Shown here piece by piece: positions 23,220 through 36,117 of a stretch of DNA of 64,000 bases. The stretch is from Lycium barbarum. Its lineage: Eukaryota > Streptophyta > Magnoliopsida > Solanales > Solanaceae. The position numbers and the translations under genes are program-made. The notes below the pieces were generated by a model, which saw only the letters and a list, made by a program, of their open reading frames with translations, was not told where the DNA came from and ran no database searches. The first letter of the stretch is position 1. The number at the start of each line of letters is the position of its first letter. Location of the stretch: NCBI RefSeq assembly GCF_019175385.1, contig NC_083344.1, positions 2,952,965 through 3,016,964 on the forward strand, read 5' to 3'.

Positions 23220-25115
23220 AAAAAAAAGAAAAAAAAAAGCTAATTGCTGTAGCACCAAATGATTTTTCAATAAATGGAAAAGAAAAGTAAAAATGATTTA
23301 GGAATTCTTTTACTTTGAAATAAAACAATTGAAAATAGAAAAAGAAACAGAGTTACGGCAAATACAGATTGGACAGAACAGTGAAGTGGATAACATTAGT
23401 CATCAGGAAACACTTTCATTTGGAGAAGAAAATCAAAAAATTAGTATATTCATTGTTTGGCCGGTAGAATGAAGAGAAGTAATCCTGTATAAAACTCATC
23501 ATAGCCTATAAATTATGAAGAAATTTAGGTACTATATATTCTATGCGAGGCAGAATATGAAACATAAGAATATATATCATCACATCATATCATATAATAC
23601 TAAAAGTGAGAAGCTCCTTCTTTGAAAGTTGAATTACGATTTTGCCTTGCACTAATTAACTATCTAATTAAAGAGTAATATTTTAATTACATAATGACTG
23701 AACTAGATGTCCAACAGCTACACTTTAATTTACATTTCGATTTTTTCCTCCCATCTTCCACGTAATAATAGTTATATATTAATTTGTCTTTGATTTACAT
23801 TTAAGTTTTACCTTTATATTTTCCACGTGGTAATAATCAGGTTCTAATTCTTTAAGAAACTCACATTTAGCTATACACCTTCATAATTATGTATTTATGA
23901 GCATACATCAGTTTTGTTTCTTTCTGCTTCAATGATAATAGGAAAAAAAATTGCAGTCTTTTCACATTCTATATCACTATATAAAATATAAAATGCACAT
24001 TAAGCTGTTTAATTACTCAGTCAGCAACAAATCACAGGTTAGCTCTTTTGATTTTTTTTTAATGATTACTCCTCTTCTACTATTGTGTACCGAATAAAAT
24101 ACCTTCATTTTCACCGAAACTAGCACAGATGTATTTTATACTTCCTCCCTGTAAATGCTCTTTTATTTATTGTTTATCTTGATACTTGCTCAAAAATTTT
24201 GTAGAGAAATTAAGTTCAAACCCAAGTGGGTGATTCAAGTTCTTGTTTATTTGATCTTTGTGAAGCCTATCCTGAAGTTTGGAGCAATTTCATAGAGATT
24301 ACATTGGGTTTTATATTTAGGAGAATTTTTGTCCAACATTAGTTACTTACTAAAAATTGGGTATAGGATAGATAAAATGTAGAACTGGATGGAAGTTAAA
24401 CGCCTGATACTAGGTATAGGATAGAAAAAATCTTTCCATATGAATGTCTTGCCTTTTATATTTATTTTTTGTGTTTTTTTGCATGTACTTAGATTAAGTT
24501 TTCAATTAACAAGAAAATTCATAGATACATGAACTTTGTTTCTTTCTTTCTCCTTTTTATTGTTGTCCATCAAGAATCACAGTGAGTGGACACAATCCAA
24601 AGACCCTAATGTAGAATTTATTTAAACAGCACAATGATAAGTATCTTAAATAGACGTATTCAATACTAAAAACAAACACTAACATGATAATGTAATCCTT
24701 TATTCTTTGCACATAATTGCAAAATTATAGAACAGTATTTTCCCAAGCCCATGCTCCCAATCTCTCTCTTGCTTGATACTATAGTGCAATCTGAAGAGCA
24801 ATAATAAACAATGAATTACATGGCAGTCAGCATGACTGGACGATTTCTTGCAATTTCTTGCACGCATTTTAATCATTTTTTGGTGCTTCAGTATTTGTTA
24901 TAAGGTGCAGATTTCAAAAGAAGCCGAACATGAAAAAAGAAGTAAATATCAAATCTCCTTTCCTTTAATATTACCAGCTTAAATTGCAAGGTGATCGTAA
25001 TTACATATTATGGTTAATTCAGTTGGACAATGGCCTGTGGACAAGGTTATAACAATCACTTAGTTTAAAAGTCCTAGTGATGTTTCAAGATGCTGATCAG
25101 GACACTATTCTAATA

Positions 25116-26343
25116 ACAGAAAAGGGTCAAAAATACCCCTAGACTATCAGAAATGGATCACATATACCCTCCGGTTGCGTTTGGTATCAAATATACCATC
25201 GCCGTTACCAAAGGAGGCCACCAATACCCCTCCACTTAATGGCTGACCATTTAAGCTGACGTGGCAGTGCCACGTGAAAAAATTATCCACGTGGACGGCC
25301 GCGTCAGCCTCTCTCCCTCTTCCTCTTTAGTTCAGGGGTATTTTTGACTCTTTTTTTGTAGTTTTTAATTTTTTTCAAGATTTTCTACACCGCCACATAC
25401 CCCCTCCCTCCACACCCCCACCCCCCATTTTTTTTCTTTTTTTGTAGTTTTTAATTTTTTTTCTGGATTTTCTACACCACCACATATCCCCCCCCCCCTT
25501 CCACACCCCCACCCCCCAAAAAAAACTTTTTTCCTTTGAAGTTTTTAATTTTTTTCTGAATTTTCTACACCACCAATGCCCACCCCCCTCACCCACCCCC
25601 ATGACCCCCTACCCCACACCCCACCACCCCCTCCAAAAATTTTAATTTTTAACCACGCAAACTTTCAATTTTTATAATTTTTTTATAAAGGTAAATTAAA
25701 TATGAAGTAGAAAATTCGGGAGGGGTTAGGGGGTGCGTGCGGGGGGTGGGTGTAGAGAATCAAAAAAGAAAACTTTTCAAAACTTTTTTTTGCAGGGGTG
25801 GTATGGTGTCGGTCGTTGGGGGAGGGGGCAGTCGTGGGGGTGGTTGGGTGAAAAATAATTTTTTTTTATTCTACTTCATATTTAATTTACCTTTCATAAA
25901 AATTGAAAGTTTGCGTGGTTAAAAATTAAAAAATTTGGAGGGGTAGTGGGGTGTGGGATCGGGGGGGGGGGGGGGTCATGGGTGTAGGTGGTGTAAAAAT
26001 CCAAAAGATTTAACTTTTTAAAAGTCTTAATTTTTTTTTGGGAGGAGGGGAGGGGGTATGTGGTGGTGTAGAAAATCCAGAAAAAAAATTAAAAACTACA
26101 AAAAAAGGGGTCAAAAATACCCCTGAACTAAAAAGGAAGAGGGTGAGAGGTTGTCGTGGCCATCCACGTGGATAATGTTTTCCACGTGGCACTGCCACGT
26201 TAGCTTAAATGGCCAGCCGTTAAGTGGAGGGGTATTGGTGGCCTCCTTTGGTAACGACGAGGGTATATTTGATACCGAAAGCAAACAGAGGGTATATGTG
26301 ATCCATTTCTGATAGTTCAGGGGTATTTTTAACCCTTTTCCGT
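25116..26343. mobile_element. Long-arm foldback element, 1.23 kb
   Basis: The arms are reverse complements for roughly 500-600 bp (25,116-25,710 and 25,855-26,343) around a loop of about 145 bp. Outer ends are ACAGAAAAGGGTC and its complement. TCTAATA (25,109-25,115) and TTTAATA (26,344-26,350) flank it, and copy 1 has a single TTTTAATA at 21,330, proving insertion. C-rich runs in the left arm and G-rich runs in the right give spurious glycine/proline-rich frames. Confidence 0.85.
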
Positions 26344-26428
26344 TTTAATAAAGATATGTGCTAATTAGCGTAACTCATGAAGGAATTTTTTGTATCAAAA
26401 TATTCTCAATTTGTTTCAAACTTTTAAT

Positions 26429-27163
26429 TAGGACTGGGCATAAATACCGAAAACCGAAAAACCGAACCGAGCCGAACCGAAACTTCAACAAACCGAACCT
26501 AACCGAACTAGTTTGGTTCGGTGTTTGGTGTCCACCGTAAAAAAACCGAAACCGAAATAGCCGAACCGAAATTTGATAAAACCGAACCGAAAAACCGAAC
26601 GCGCACTGAAATTTAATACATTACCCAAAAAAAATTAAAATAGTCCAGGCCCATTAAGTTTAAAGCAAAAAAAAACCCAATTGTAATAAGTCCTCTTTTG
26701 CATTTGTATCCCTAATTTTCCACTTCAATTGAGAAAATCAAATATCCTTAACAAAGAAAGGTAACTAGGATGTGTCTTTAGGATTAATATATGTCCTTTA
26801 TGTGTTTTCTTAATTATTCTTACGGTATGTATATAACACCTAGTAATCCTATATCGTGATTATAGTTTTCTGTTCTTGTGTATCCTGTTTGTTTGATTTT
26901 GATTTCAATTTATCAGTTTTATGTTTTATTGCTTTTGAGAATATGAATTAGTGTCAATGGAATCGCTTCTAATATTATATCAAAAAAACTGAATTGAAAA
27001 AACCGAAACCGAACCGAACTGAACTTTAAAAAACCGAAACCGAGAGAATTGAACCGAATTAGTTTGGTTCGGTGTTCGGTGTCCACCTTAAAAAAAAACG
27101 AACCCGAAATAGCCAAACCAAAGTTTGATAAAATTGAACCGAAAAACAGAACGTCCACTCCTA
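26429..27163. mobile_element. hAT-type element with ACCGAA minisatellite
   Basis: Ends TAGGACTGGGCATAAA and the complement of CGTCCACTCCTA. Exact 8-bp CTTTTAAT flanks at 26,421-26,428 and 27,164-27,171, with a single CTTTCAAT at the empty site in copy 1. Both subterminal zones are arrays of AACCGAA words in either orientation. No transposase. Confidence 0.85.
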
Positions 27164-27688
27164 CTTTTAATCATGCCAAACTTGTTATAAGGTTTGAACC
27201 ATGACCAATTACAATGATGTACAATACATAAATTTGTCTAAGAGATGGTCCAATTTCCAACAAAACGACTAGAATATGGCAGGTCACTGGGGACAAATAA
27301 AAACATGAGTACAATTTTCTCATGCCAATCTAATAAGGTTACTGATCAGCACGAATAAGTGAGATAATCAATTTGGTGTATCATTTTTGGTTTGAATACT
27401 TTTTTGAAGTGTCCACTATTGATGAATGATTGTATGAAATTATGTATATGACTCTAATATCATGTGAAATTAGAGAGGTCTTGCCGAAGAAAAATGCTTC
27501 TATATAGCTTTCACCGTGTTGTAATACACGAAATTGTTACAAATTTACCACTTGGGAAGAAATTAACTGTATATAACCTTGGGATGAGAATAATATGTGT
27601 TACAAAAATTTACATTATCCTAATTAACATGGCGAGAAAATTCTAATAAGATGAGATACCTAAGATTGGAGGCGTCCTAAAAATGGTA

Positions 27689-27900
27689 CTCCCTCTGTCC
27701 CAATTTATGTGACACTATTTCTTTTTTTCTGTCTCAAAAAGAATGTCACATTTCTATTTTTAGAAATAATTTAACTTTATGAGATGTTTACAGTCACACA
27801 TTTATATAAGACTTGTTTTGGATCATATATTTTAAAAATATTTTTTTTCTTAAATTTTGTGTCAAGTTAAATAGTGTCATATAAATTGAGATAGAGAAAG
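27689..27900. mobile_element. Stowaway MITE in tandem copy 2
   Basis: Duplicate of 21,921-22,137, with CTCCCTCTGTCCCAATTTAT at the start and TA flanks. Confidence 0.8.
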
Positions 27901-29023
27901 TAGCTAGATAAAAGTGGTTTTTGGTGGAAAATTGTTTCTCTATTAATCATTCATCAGTATTTTCTCTTCTTTTTAAACACTTAATAGGGGGTTGACTTGA
28001 CTGGACGTCTGAACCTATTTGGTTGCATACTTGCATTAAAAGGCCCAACGCTGGAAAGTGAGGTTCCTTGTCAATCAAAAAGGATGAAAGACTCAAGTAT
28101 GACTCAAAGTCAATTCTGTCCTGCTTCTAAATTCTACTGCTAAGGAGTTCTCTACACGTTTTTCAGTGTACTACTCAAGCTGAAAGGTCATATATGAAAA
28201 ATATTAAAGGTGAAAGATAATATTAATTTATAGTGTAAAAGATAAAAAGATATTTAAACATAAATCTCTATGATAAATAGGAGTAGTAATATTTAGTAAC
28301 TTTACAACAAAAATAATTTAAATCCTTAATTTATACATGAACGGGCTTTTTGCTAATCTATATATTATATAAAGCTAGGCATAGACAAGATGTTGTTACA
28401 CTTCTCTATAGCCTTTAGTAAAATTATCTTTTTGTTTTATTGTTCCATGTGTAACTTTTTGTTTATAAGTTTGTTTCATTTTTGATGTTTCATAATTCAT
28501 ATCTATAATATTTTTGGTATATTAGTTTTGGAAGATGTTTTAGATTAATAAATGCAATTTCATAATCAAATAAAAACCTAAAATAAAGGTATAGACATTA
28601 ATCTGCACATTTAATCTAAAATAATATTCTCCCGTTTCATTTTATGTGAAGGTATTACTGTTTGGGAAGTCAAACAATATTTTTTACGGAAAAGGTCCAA
28701 AAATGCCCTTGGACTATCAAAAAAGGTTTAAAAATACCCTTCATCCATCTATTGAGCTAAAAATACCCTTCATCCACCTATTTTGGCTCACTTATGCGTT
28801 AAATTTAACAGCCCTCTCCTTTTTGTTATTATTTATTACGTGGTGCCTCCTTATTAATTGAAAATAAACACCCCCCACCCCCGCCCCCCAACCCCCAACC
28901 AGATCTTTTGCTTTGACCCGACCCATGACCCAGACCCAAGTCCCATTTTAAAGAAAAACATCGCTACACCCAAATTCCCATTTAGTTCTTCTTTTAATTC
29001 GAATCAACCCTTGATGGAGGTAC

Positions 29024-31316
29024 TGTCACGACCCAACCCCGTAGGCCATGACTAGTGCCTGATCTGGGCACTCAAACGCATTCTAGTATATGGCAGAAGC
29101 CGACAAGGCTTTATTTCAAATTTAGCTAATTTTTAGAAAAATTTCGGCAGAGCTTCCTTTGTTTTACGGACTATCCCATATATCCTGCACGCAGAAAATA
29201 CCAACAAAGGCCACACAGGGCCAACAACGCAACATTTAAATATATGCGGACCGGCCGCCGCGGCGAATGGGATCGCCCAAACACAACATAAGCACCCAAC
29301 TGTACAGAAAGATCCCAACCCACAACATGTCCACAGACCTCTAACAAACCGACAGAATCCTATGACGGGACAGGGCCCCGCCGTACCCATGAACGAGAAT
29401 ATACATATATAGAAGTGACAGACTATACCAAAAGATGGCTCTGAATAAAAGAGCGCTCCAAGAATAGCAGAATGAGATCCTAAGCAGACGGATCAGCAAA
29501 CCTGTCGTCGGTACCTGCGCGGCATGAAAACGCAGCCCCCGAAGAAAGGGGGTCAGTACGAAATATGTACTGAATATGTAAAGCCTGAGTTGCACAAACA
29601 AAATCATAACTGGTGCAGAACATACAGAAAGTAAACGGAAAATCCAAAGTATCAGATACATATTTCCAAAACATGCAGAGTGTGTACAGAACATATGTCA
29701 TATCAAATCCGGCCCCTGCCAAGGGACTCGGCAGACAGAACGTGGCCACCCTCCCGACGCTGGTGCCACAACACAGAAGAATCAGAATAGGGGCATAACC
29801 CCGTAACATAATATGTCATATCAGATGGCCATAGTAAATCATATCAGAACAAACGTACATGGCACAGCATACTCCACAAACCCATGTAAGCATATACCTG
29901 CCCCCTCACATCGAGGCACGGCGAACAATGCAGGGGGATTACGCTTGACAACATATCCTGGCCCGGGCTCAGTGTGGGAAACATTGGGGCATCCACGAAT
30001 AGAGTCGTGAGAAACTAATGCAAGTAAAATATCATAAATGTTTCCATAGACTCGATGAGGCATATCAAAGACAAACCGATCCGATGAAGTCGGAAGGAAT
30101 CATAGTAAATGAGTTTCGAGTATCAAAACAATTTATCAGACTTAATGGAATATTTAAAACCATATTAGTTAGGTAATTAAAAGGGTAGTCGAAACATTTC
30201 TTTCAAAAATCGTTCAAAAAGGGGACTTTAGTACATTAAGGGCAAAACCGGGAATAGCGGGCCCACCTCGGAACAAGCAAGGCGGTGGGCTCAAATTACG
30301 CCCTTTAAGCTTATGGGGTCACCTATAAAGGTTCTACAGACATTCTATAGCTTTCCAAGGAGTTTAGGGAAAGTTTGCATAATTTCAGGAAAAGCATATC
30401 AAAATGGTTCAATTCTACTGAAGGAAAAACTGAGATTTTCTCTTGCGGATTCCGATGGCCAAGAAGGTCTTTTGAGGCCCGAATCCGATCATAAAACACT
30501 TAGACATGCCAAAAGAAGGATTGGGGTAGCTTTACATACCTTTCACGCTCCTTAAGCCTTTCCAAACTCACTTCCTGTTTCGTCGAAAAACAGCAATTGG
30601 TCAAATTTACCAATCGTGAGTTATGAATACCATTATTCCAACTTAAAGCATATTTGTCTACCGAAATTTCGGCAGCACTTCCCCTATACATATAGCACCC
30701 CGAGAATTCAACTCGGCTAGAAATCATCAACAACAACCCAAACGACAACATTAACATCAACAAAGAACATCAAAACACAAATATCCTTCAACTAGTCATT
30801 TTTCTCACAAGTTGGCATAACCTTCATTCTAATCCAAACCTTCACTAATATCAATGATTTCACATCCATTATCACTCAAGATCATCACAATATAGATTTT
30901 GAGACATTTCATATCATTTTCCTTAAGTTATACACTTGATATACATAATATACAACTTTCCGCCAAAGTCATAATTTATGGTAAACATCAAATCTTTGGC
31001 ATACAATTTCATAACAAGTTTCCAACTTCCAATTTCATCAATGATCATCATAATTCACAACCAAACAACTTCATTTCCTTAATGTCGGAAAATCATACTA
31101 AAACGACATAAGTTTCTACATTCCAATTCAATACAAACTTATATCATTCTAACTTCATTTACATCACAAGAGATCATCACAACACAACTAACATATTAAA
31201 CAAAATTAATTCATTGCCTTTCTTATCTCCATACCACACGGCCAAATGCACCCATATATACCCACTTTGCAAACCTTCATATTTTTCATAATTTCTACTT
31301 ATTACTACATGCTACA

Positions 31317-31372
<56 letters not shown>

Positions 31373-31970
31373 CAAAGTAAAAGGAGCAAGATCTTACCTT
31401 TGTTCTTCCAAGCTTTTTCACTAAACTCACTTGTTAATTTGAGGAAACAAGCTCCCTACCTTCCAAATTAGCTACACCAAGTTGTAAAGGGTACTAGAAT
31501 TAGTGAAAATATCAGAAAACAATAACTTTTGGATCAAAGGTTGATGGCAAGAAAATTTTCTTTCTTTTCTTTCTTGTAGCCGAAAATGGGGTGGTCTTTA
31601 GCTTCTTGATTTTTTTTTCTCTACAAGTTGAAGATGACTTAGTCATCTTTTTTTTTTTAAGCCTTTCAATTAAAAACCCACTCATGGGCCTTGACCCATA
31701 AAGGGGGTCGGCCACCCCCTCCAATTGGGCCTTAATTTTCTTTTTTTTTTTTTTTTTGCTCTTTCTAGCCCAATTAATTATGGCCCTATTTGTAATTCCC
31801 GAAACTAATTTCCGAAATTCTAATTTTTCCCTTAGCCTTATTCCACACTTCCACAAAAATATTCTTTCATGCACAACTCTTGTGTTAAATGTAACCAATG
31901 ATGACTTTATTTCATACAAGTCAAGATTATTTCTAATTTTTCCAAATGCGCGAAAATACGGGACATAACA
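29024..31970 (-). repeat. LTR 1 (3' LTR of the array)
   Basis: 2947 bp, bounded TGTCACGACCC ... GGACATAACA. By eye it differs from LTR 2 at under twenty sites outside a variable AC/AT tract, i.e. well under 1%. Small frames at 29,133-30,763 and 31,512-31,919 recur in LTR 2 because the LTRs are copies; they are not taken as genes. Confidence 0.9.
31316..31370. repeat. (AC)n(AT)n microsatellite in LTR 1
   Basis: About 19 bases of AC followed by about 36 of AT. The equivalent tracts are shorter at 39,473-39,495 and much longer at 42,836-42,946. Confidence 0.9.
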
Positions 31971-32006
31971 TCCTCCCCCCCTTTAGAACATTCGTCCTCG
32001 AATGTT
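31971..32006 (-). other. Polypurine tract and adjacent palindrome
   Basis: On the element's sense strand AAAGGGGGGAGGA lies directly before the LTR, the expected plus-strand primer. Next to it CATTCGTCCTCGAATG (31,989-32,004) is nearly self-complementary. The same palindrome sits beside the tract of the second element (46,673-46,688). Confidence 0.85.
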
Positions 32007-32066
32007 AGATTGATCTTATAGGGTTTGAAATGGTTTTGGGGGAGTTTCTGTTTATAGACAGCACAA

Positions 32067-35000
32067 TTAGTACACATTCATTATCGAAATGGAATTAAGC
32101 AAAGGTTCGGAATTACCTGAGGGTTCTGGGAACAAATGAGGATATTTCTTCTTCATCTCCTCTTCGGCTTCCCAGGTCATTTCCTCCCTATTATTATTCC
32201 GCCACAGCACCTTAACAGAGGCTACATCCTTGTTCCGGAGCTTTCTTACCTGGCGGTCCAAAATAGCTACGGGCTGCTCCTCATAAGATAACTGCTCCGT
32301 CACCTGAATATCATCCGCAGGAAATATTCTGGAGGGATCACCAATGCATTTGCGGAGCATAGACACATGGAATACCGGATGTACTGCTTCCAAATCAGAT
32401 GGCAGGTCTAACTCATAGGCGACATTCCCAATTTTCCGCACGATCAGATAAGGCCCAATATAACGCGGACTAAGCTTACCCTTTCTGCCGAACCGCATTA
32501 CGCCTTTCATAGGCGATACCTTCAGAAATACCCAATCACCAACCTGGAATTCCAAAGGACGACGCCGTTTGTCAGCATATGATTTCTGTCGACTCTGGGC
32601 TGCCAATAGTCGTTCCCGAATAAGTTTCACCTTATCAACGGCCTGCTGGATCATATCTGGGCCGATTAATTCTGTCTCGCCAATATCAAACCAGCCGATA
32701 GGTGACCTGCATTTTCTACCATATAAAGCCTCGTACGGAGCCATCTGGATGCTGGAATGGTAGCTGTTATTATAAGAAAATTCAATCAATGGCAAGTGAT
32801 CCTCCCAGCTACCTCTGAAATCAATAACACAGGCTCGCAACATATCTTCAAGCGTCTGGATAGTGCGCTCGGCCTGTCCGTCACTCTGAGGATGGAAAGC
32901 TGTGCTCAGGCTCAGCTGAGTCCCTAATCCTTCCTGAAAAGATCTCCAGAAGTTCGCCGTGAACTGAGCACCTCTGTCAGTGATAATAGATATAGGAACT
33001 CCATGAATCTTCACTATTTCTTTAATATAAAGCCTGGCATAATCCTCGGCGGAATAAGTAGTCCTGACGGGGAGAAAATGGGCTGATTTTGTCAGCCTAT
33101 CAACAATAACCCAGATGGAATCATACTTCCGTGGAGTGCGAGGCAACCCTGTAATGAAGTCCATATTAATGATCTCCCACTTCCACGTTGGAATTTCCAT
33201 TTCCTGCAACAGTCCACCCGGTTTTTGGTGGTCAATCTTGACCTGCTGACAATTGGGACACTGGGCGACGAACTCTGCGATGTCCCGTTTCATGCCATCC
33301 CACCAGTATAAGCATCGGAGATCATGGTACATCTTCGTAGACCCAGGATGGACCGAATAGCGAGCATAATGTGCCTCGCTCATAACCTGCTGCCAAAGGC
33401 CTGCAATATCAGGTACACACAACCTGCCCCTAAATAATAAAGTCTCGTCCGGAGTGAACTCGAACGGAGTCTTCTCCTTATCATAGGCTGTGTCTCTGTA
33501 CTGTGCCAAAACAGGATCTTCATATTGATGCCGTTTGATATCTTCCTTAATAGATGATTCAGAAACCCCTCGGACAGAAATCCGTGTACCTCCAGAATCG
33601 GCCAGACGAACCCCAAGGTTAGCCAACTGATGAATGTCACGTACTATCTCTCTCCTGTCTGGCTGTAAATCGACCAAGCTGCCCATAGATTTCCGGCTAA
33701 GCGCATCTGCAACAACATTAGCCTTGCCCGGATGATACAGAATATCCACATCATAGTCTTTCAGGAGCTCCAGCCACCTCCGTTGCCGCAAATTAAGCTC
33801 TTTCTGTCTGAAAATATACTGGAGACTCTTATGATCTGTATAGATATCAACATGAACGCCATATAAATAATGTCTCCATATCTTCAGGGCATGGATCACC
33901 GCTGCAAGCTCCAGATCGTGAGTAGGATAATTCTTTTCATGCTTTTTCAATTGCCGAGAAGCATAAGCTATAACTCTACCGTGCTGCATCAATACACAGC
34001 CCAATCCCACGCCAGAAGCGTCACAATAAATAACATATCCATCGGGTCCCTCTGGAAGAGTCAGAACTGGGGCTGTAGTCAGCTTCTCTTTCAGCAACTG
34101 GAAGTTTCGTTCACAAGCATCAGTCCACTGGAACTTGGCTCCCTTCTGAGTTAGCCTTGTCAAAGACGCTGAAATCGAAGCAAACTTTTCCACAAATCTT
34201 CTGTAATAGCCTGCTAACCCCAGGAAACTACGTACCTCGGTGGGCGTCGTGGGTCTGGGCCAATTTTTCACGGCCTCAATCTTCTGTGTATCCACCCGGA
34301 CACCATCAGCTGCAATAATATGCCCCAGAAATGCCACTGAAGCCAGCCAGAATTCACATTTAGAAAATTTTGCATATAATTTCTGACGCCGAAGTACCCC
34401 CAATACTGCTCTCAGATGATCTGCGTGCTCTGCCTCGGATCGAGAATAAACCAGAATATCATCGATAAATACAATTACGAACATATCCAAGAATGGCCTG
34501 AATACCCGATTCATTAAATCCATGAATACTGCAGGAGCATTAGTCAGCCCAAAAGACATAACTCTGAATTCATAATGCCTATATCTGGTCCGGAACGCTG
34601 TCTTAGGAATATCGGTCTCCCGTACCCGTACCTGATGATAGCCAGACCGAAGATCTATCTTCGAAAAATACTTGGCGCCCTGCAACTGATCAAACAAATC
34701 GTCAATTCTGGGGAGGGGGTATTTATTCTTTATGGTTACCTTATTCAGCTGTCGATAATCAATACACATACGCAACGACCCGTCTTTCTTACGCACAAAT
34801 AATACCGGGGCTCCCCAAGGAGAAGTGTTGGGTCTAATGAAGCCTTTTTCTAACAGATCCTTCAACTGCTCTTTCAGTTCTTTCAATTCTGCCGGTGCCA
34901 TTCTGTACGGGGGAATAGATATCGGCTGAGTATCTGGAAGCAAATCAATAGTAAAATTTATCTCCCGCTCTGGAGGAAGGCCTGGAAGCTCTTCTGGGAA

Positions 35001-36117
35001 CACATCTGGAAATTCATTAACCACGGGAACTGACTGAAGAGTCGGCGTTTCTGCTGTCAAGTCTTGTACCCGAACCAGATGATAAAAATAACCCTTTCTG
35101 ATCATTTTCTTTGCCTTAAGGTATGAAATAAACTTACCTTTCGGCGATGCTGTATTACCGGCCCATTCTATAACTGGCTCCCCAGGAAACTGGAAACGAA
35201 CTACCTTATTTTGGCAATCAACATTAGCATAACAGGAGGCTAGCCAGTCCATTCCCATAATAACATCGAACTCGACCATATCTAACTCCACCAGATCTGC
35301 CTTAGTGTCACGGCCACATACAATTACAGAACAGTTCTTATATACCTGTTTTGCTACAATAAAGTCCCCAATCGGTGTGGCTACCTCAAACGGCTCTATA
35401 GGTTCAGATGTTATACCAATTTTACAAGCAACCAGAGGCGAAATATATGACAAAGTCGAACCTGGATCAATCAATGCATACACAGACCGAGAGAAAACCA
35501 ATAATGTACCTGTAACGACATTAGGCGATGCCTCCTGATCCTGGCGGCTGGACAGAGCATAGATGCGGTTCGAAGGACCGCTAGTACCAGAAGCTCCACC
35601 ACGGCCTCTGCCGCGACCCGCTGGTGCTGAAGTACCTGGCCCCGTAGGGCGCATAGCCACTGATGAAGATGAAGACCCGGCGGCTGATCCGGTAGGCTGC
35701 GCTGCACCACCCGAACTACCCTTATACGGGCAATCTCTCACAGAATGGCCCTGGCGGCCACAAGAAAAACATGCACCGGTGGCTCTGTAGCACTCCCCAG
35801 GATGGTATCTGCCACAGTAAGAACACTGAGGCCTAGGTGGCCTCGTCTGACCAGAACCCCTGTTTGTCCGCGAACCTGAAGCCCTGGAGCTCTGACCTGC
35901 TCCTGAATAACCTGGACTATCAAATCTGCGGCCTGTAGGCTGTGGAGGTGCGCTCTGTGCCGGCTGGGATGGATGTCTGCTAGGCTGCTGCGGCTGCTGA
36001 GGCTGCTGAGGCTGCCTGCCCCAAAAATCTCCAGAATACCCAGATGATCTGGCCCTCTTGGGCTGTCTCCGATCCTGGCCCCTATCAGGCTGACGCTCCC
36101 TATGCCGGTCCTCCCCT
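32067..36117 (-). CDS. gag 3' part and complete pol of the gypsy chromovirus
   Basis: The frame is open from about 36,117 to the stop at 32,067. It starts with a basic Q/P-rich tail and zinc knuckles ([26 protein letters not shown]). Counting from 35,741 as residue 1: aspartic protease DPGST at 92-96; reverse transcriptase with [10 protein letters not shown] near 361 and FIDD at 425-428; RNase H YCDAS near 572, YTDHKS near 635; integrase HHCC (H791, H798, C828, C831) and D861, D922, E958 with D35E spacing; then a GPY/F-like region and a chromodomain at about 1158-1204 (VRKLRNK, VKVLWR, TWE). All catalytic residues are present. It encodes cDNA synthesis and insertion functions, and the chromodomain is expected to steer integration to heterochromatin. 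There is no start codon of its own; expression would depend on gag, which is out of frame. Confidence 0.9.

Larger units (their letters stand above)
23230..28686 (+). repeat. Tandem duplication, copy 2
   Basis: Same unit as 19,440-23,016, joined at an A-tract. It contains two insertions absent from copy 1 (25,116-26,343 and 26,429-27,163) and about 55 bp near 28,100-28,155 that copy 1 lacks. Confidence 0.85.

Noticed and set aside
25375..26198. Glycine- and proline-rich frames
   Set aside because: C-rich and G-rich arms of a foldback element read as protein.
26358..27158. Frames rich in TEPN or SVRF words
   Set aside because: AACCGAA minisatellite inside a hAT-type element.
29133..30763. 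Several 60-117 codon frames on both strands
   Set aside because: They lie in LTR 1 and recur at the same offsets in LTR 2 (37,289-38,919); no motifs, and LTR copies share them by descent.
32569..35790. Plus-strand frames opposite pol and gag (e.g. 33,870-34,154, 35,563-35,790)
   Set aside because: Antisense shadows of the minus-strand gypsy coding region.
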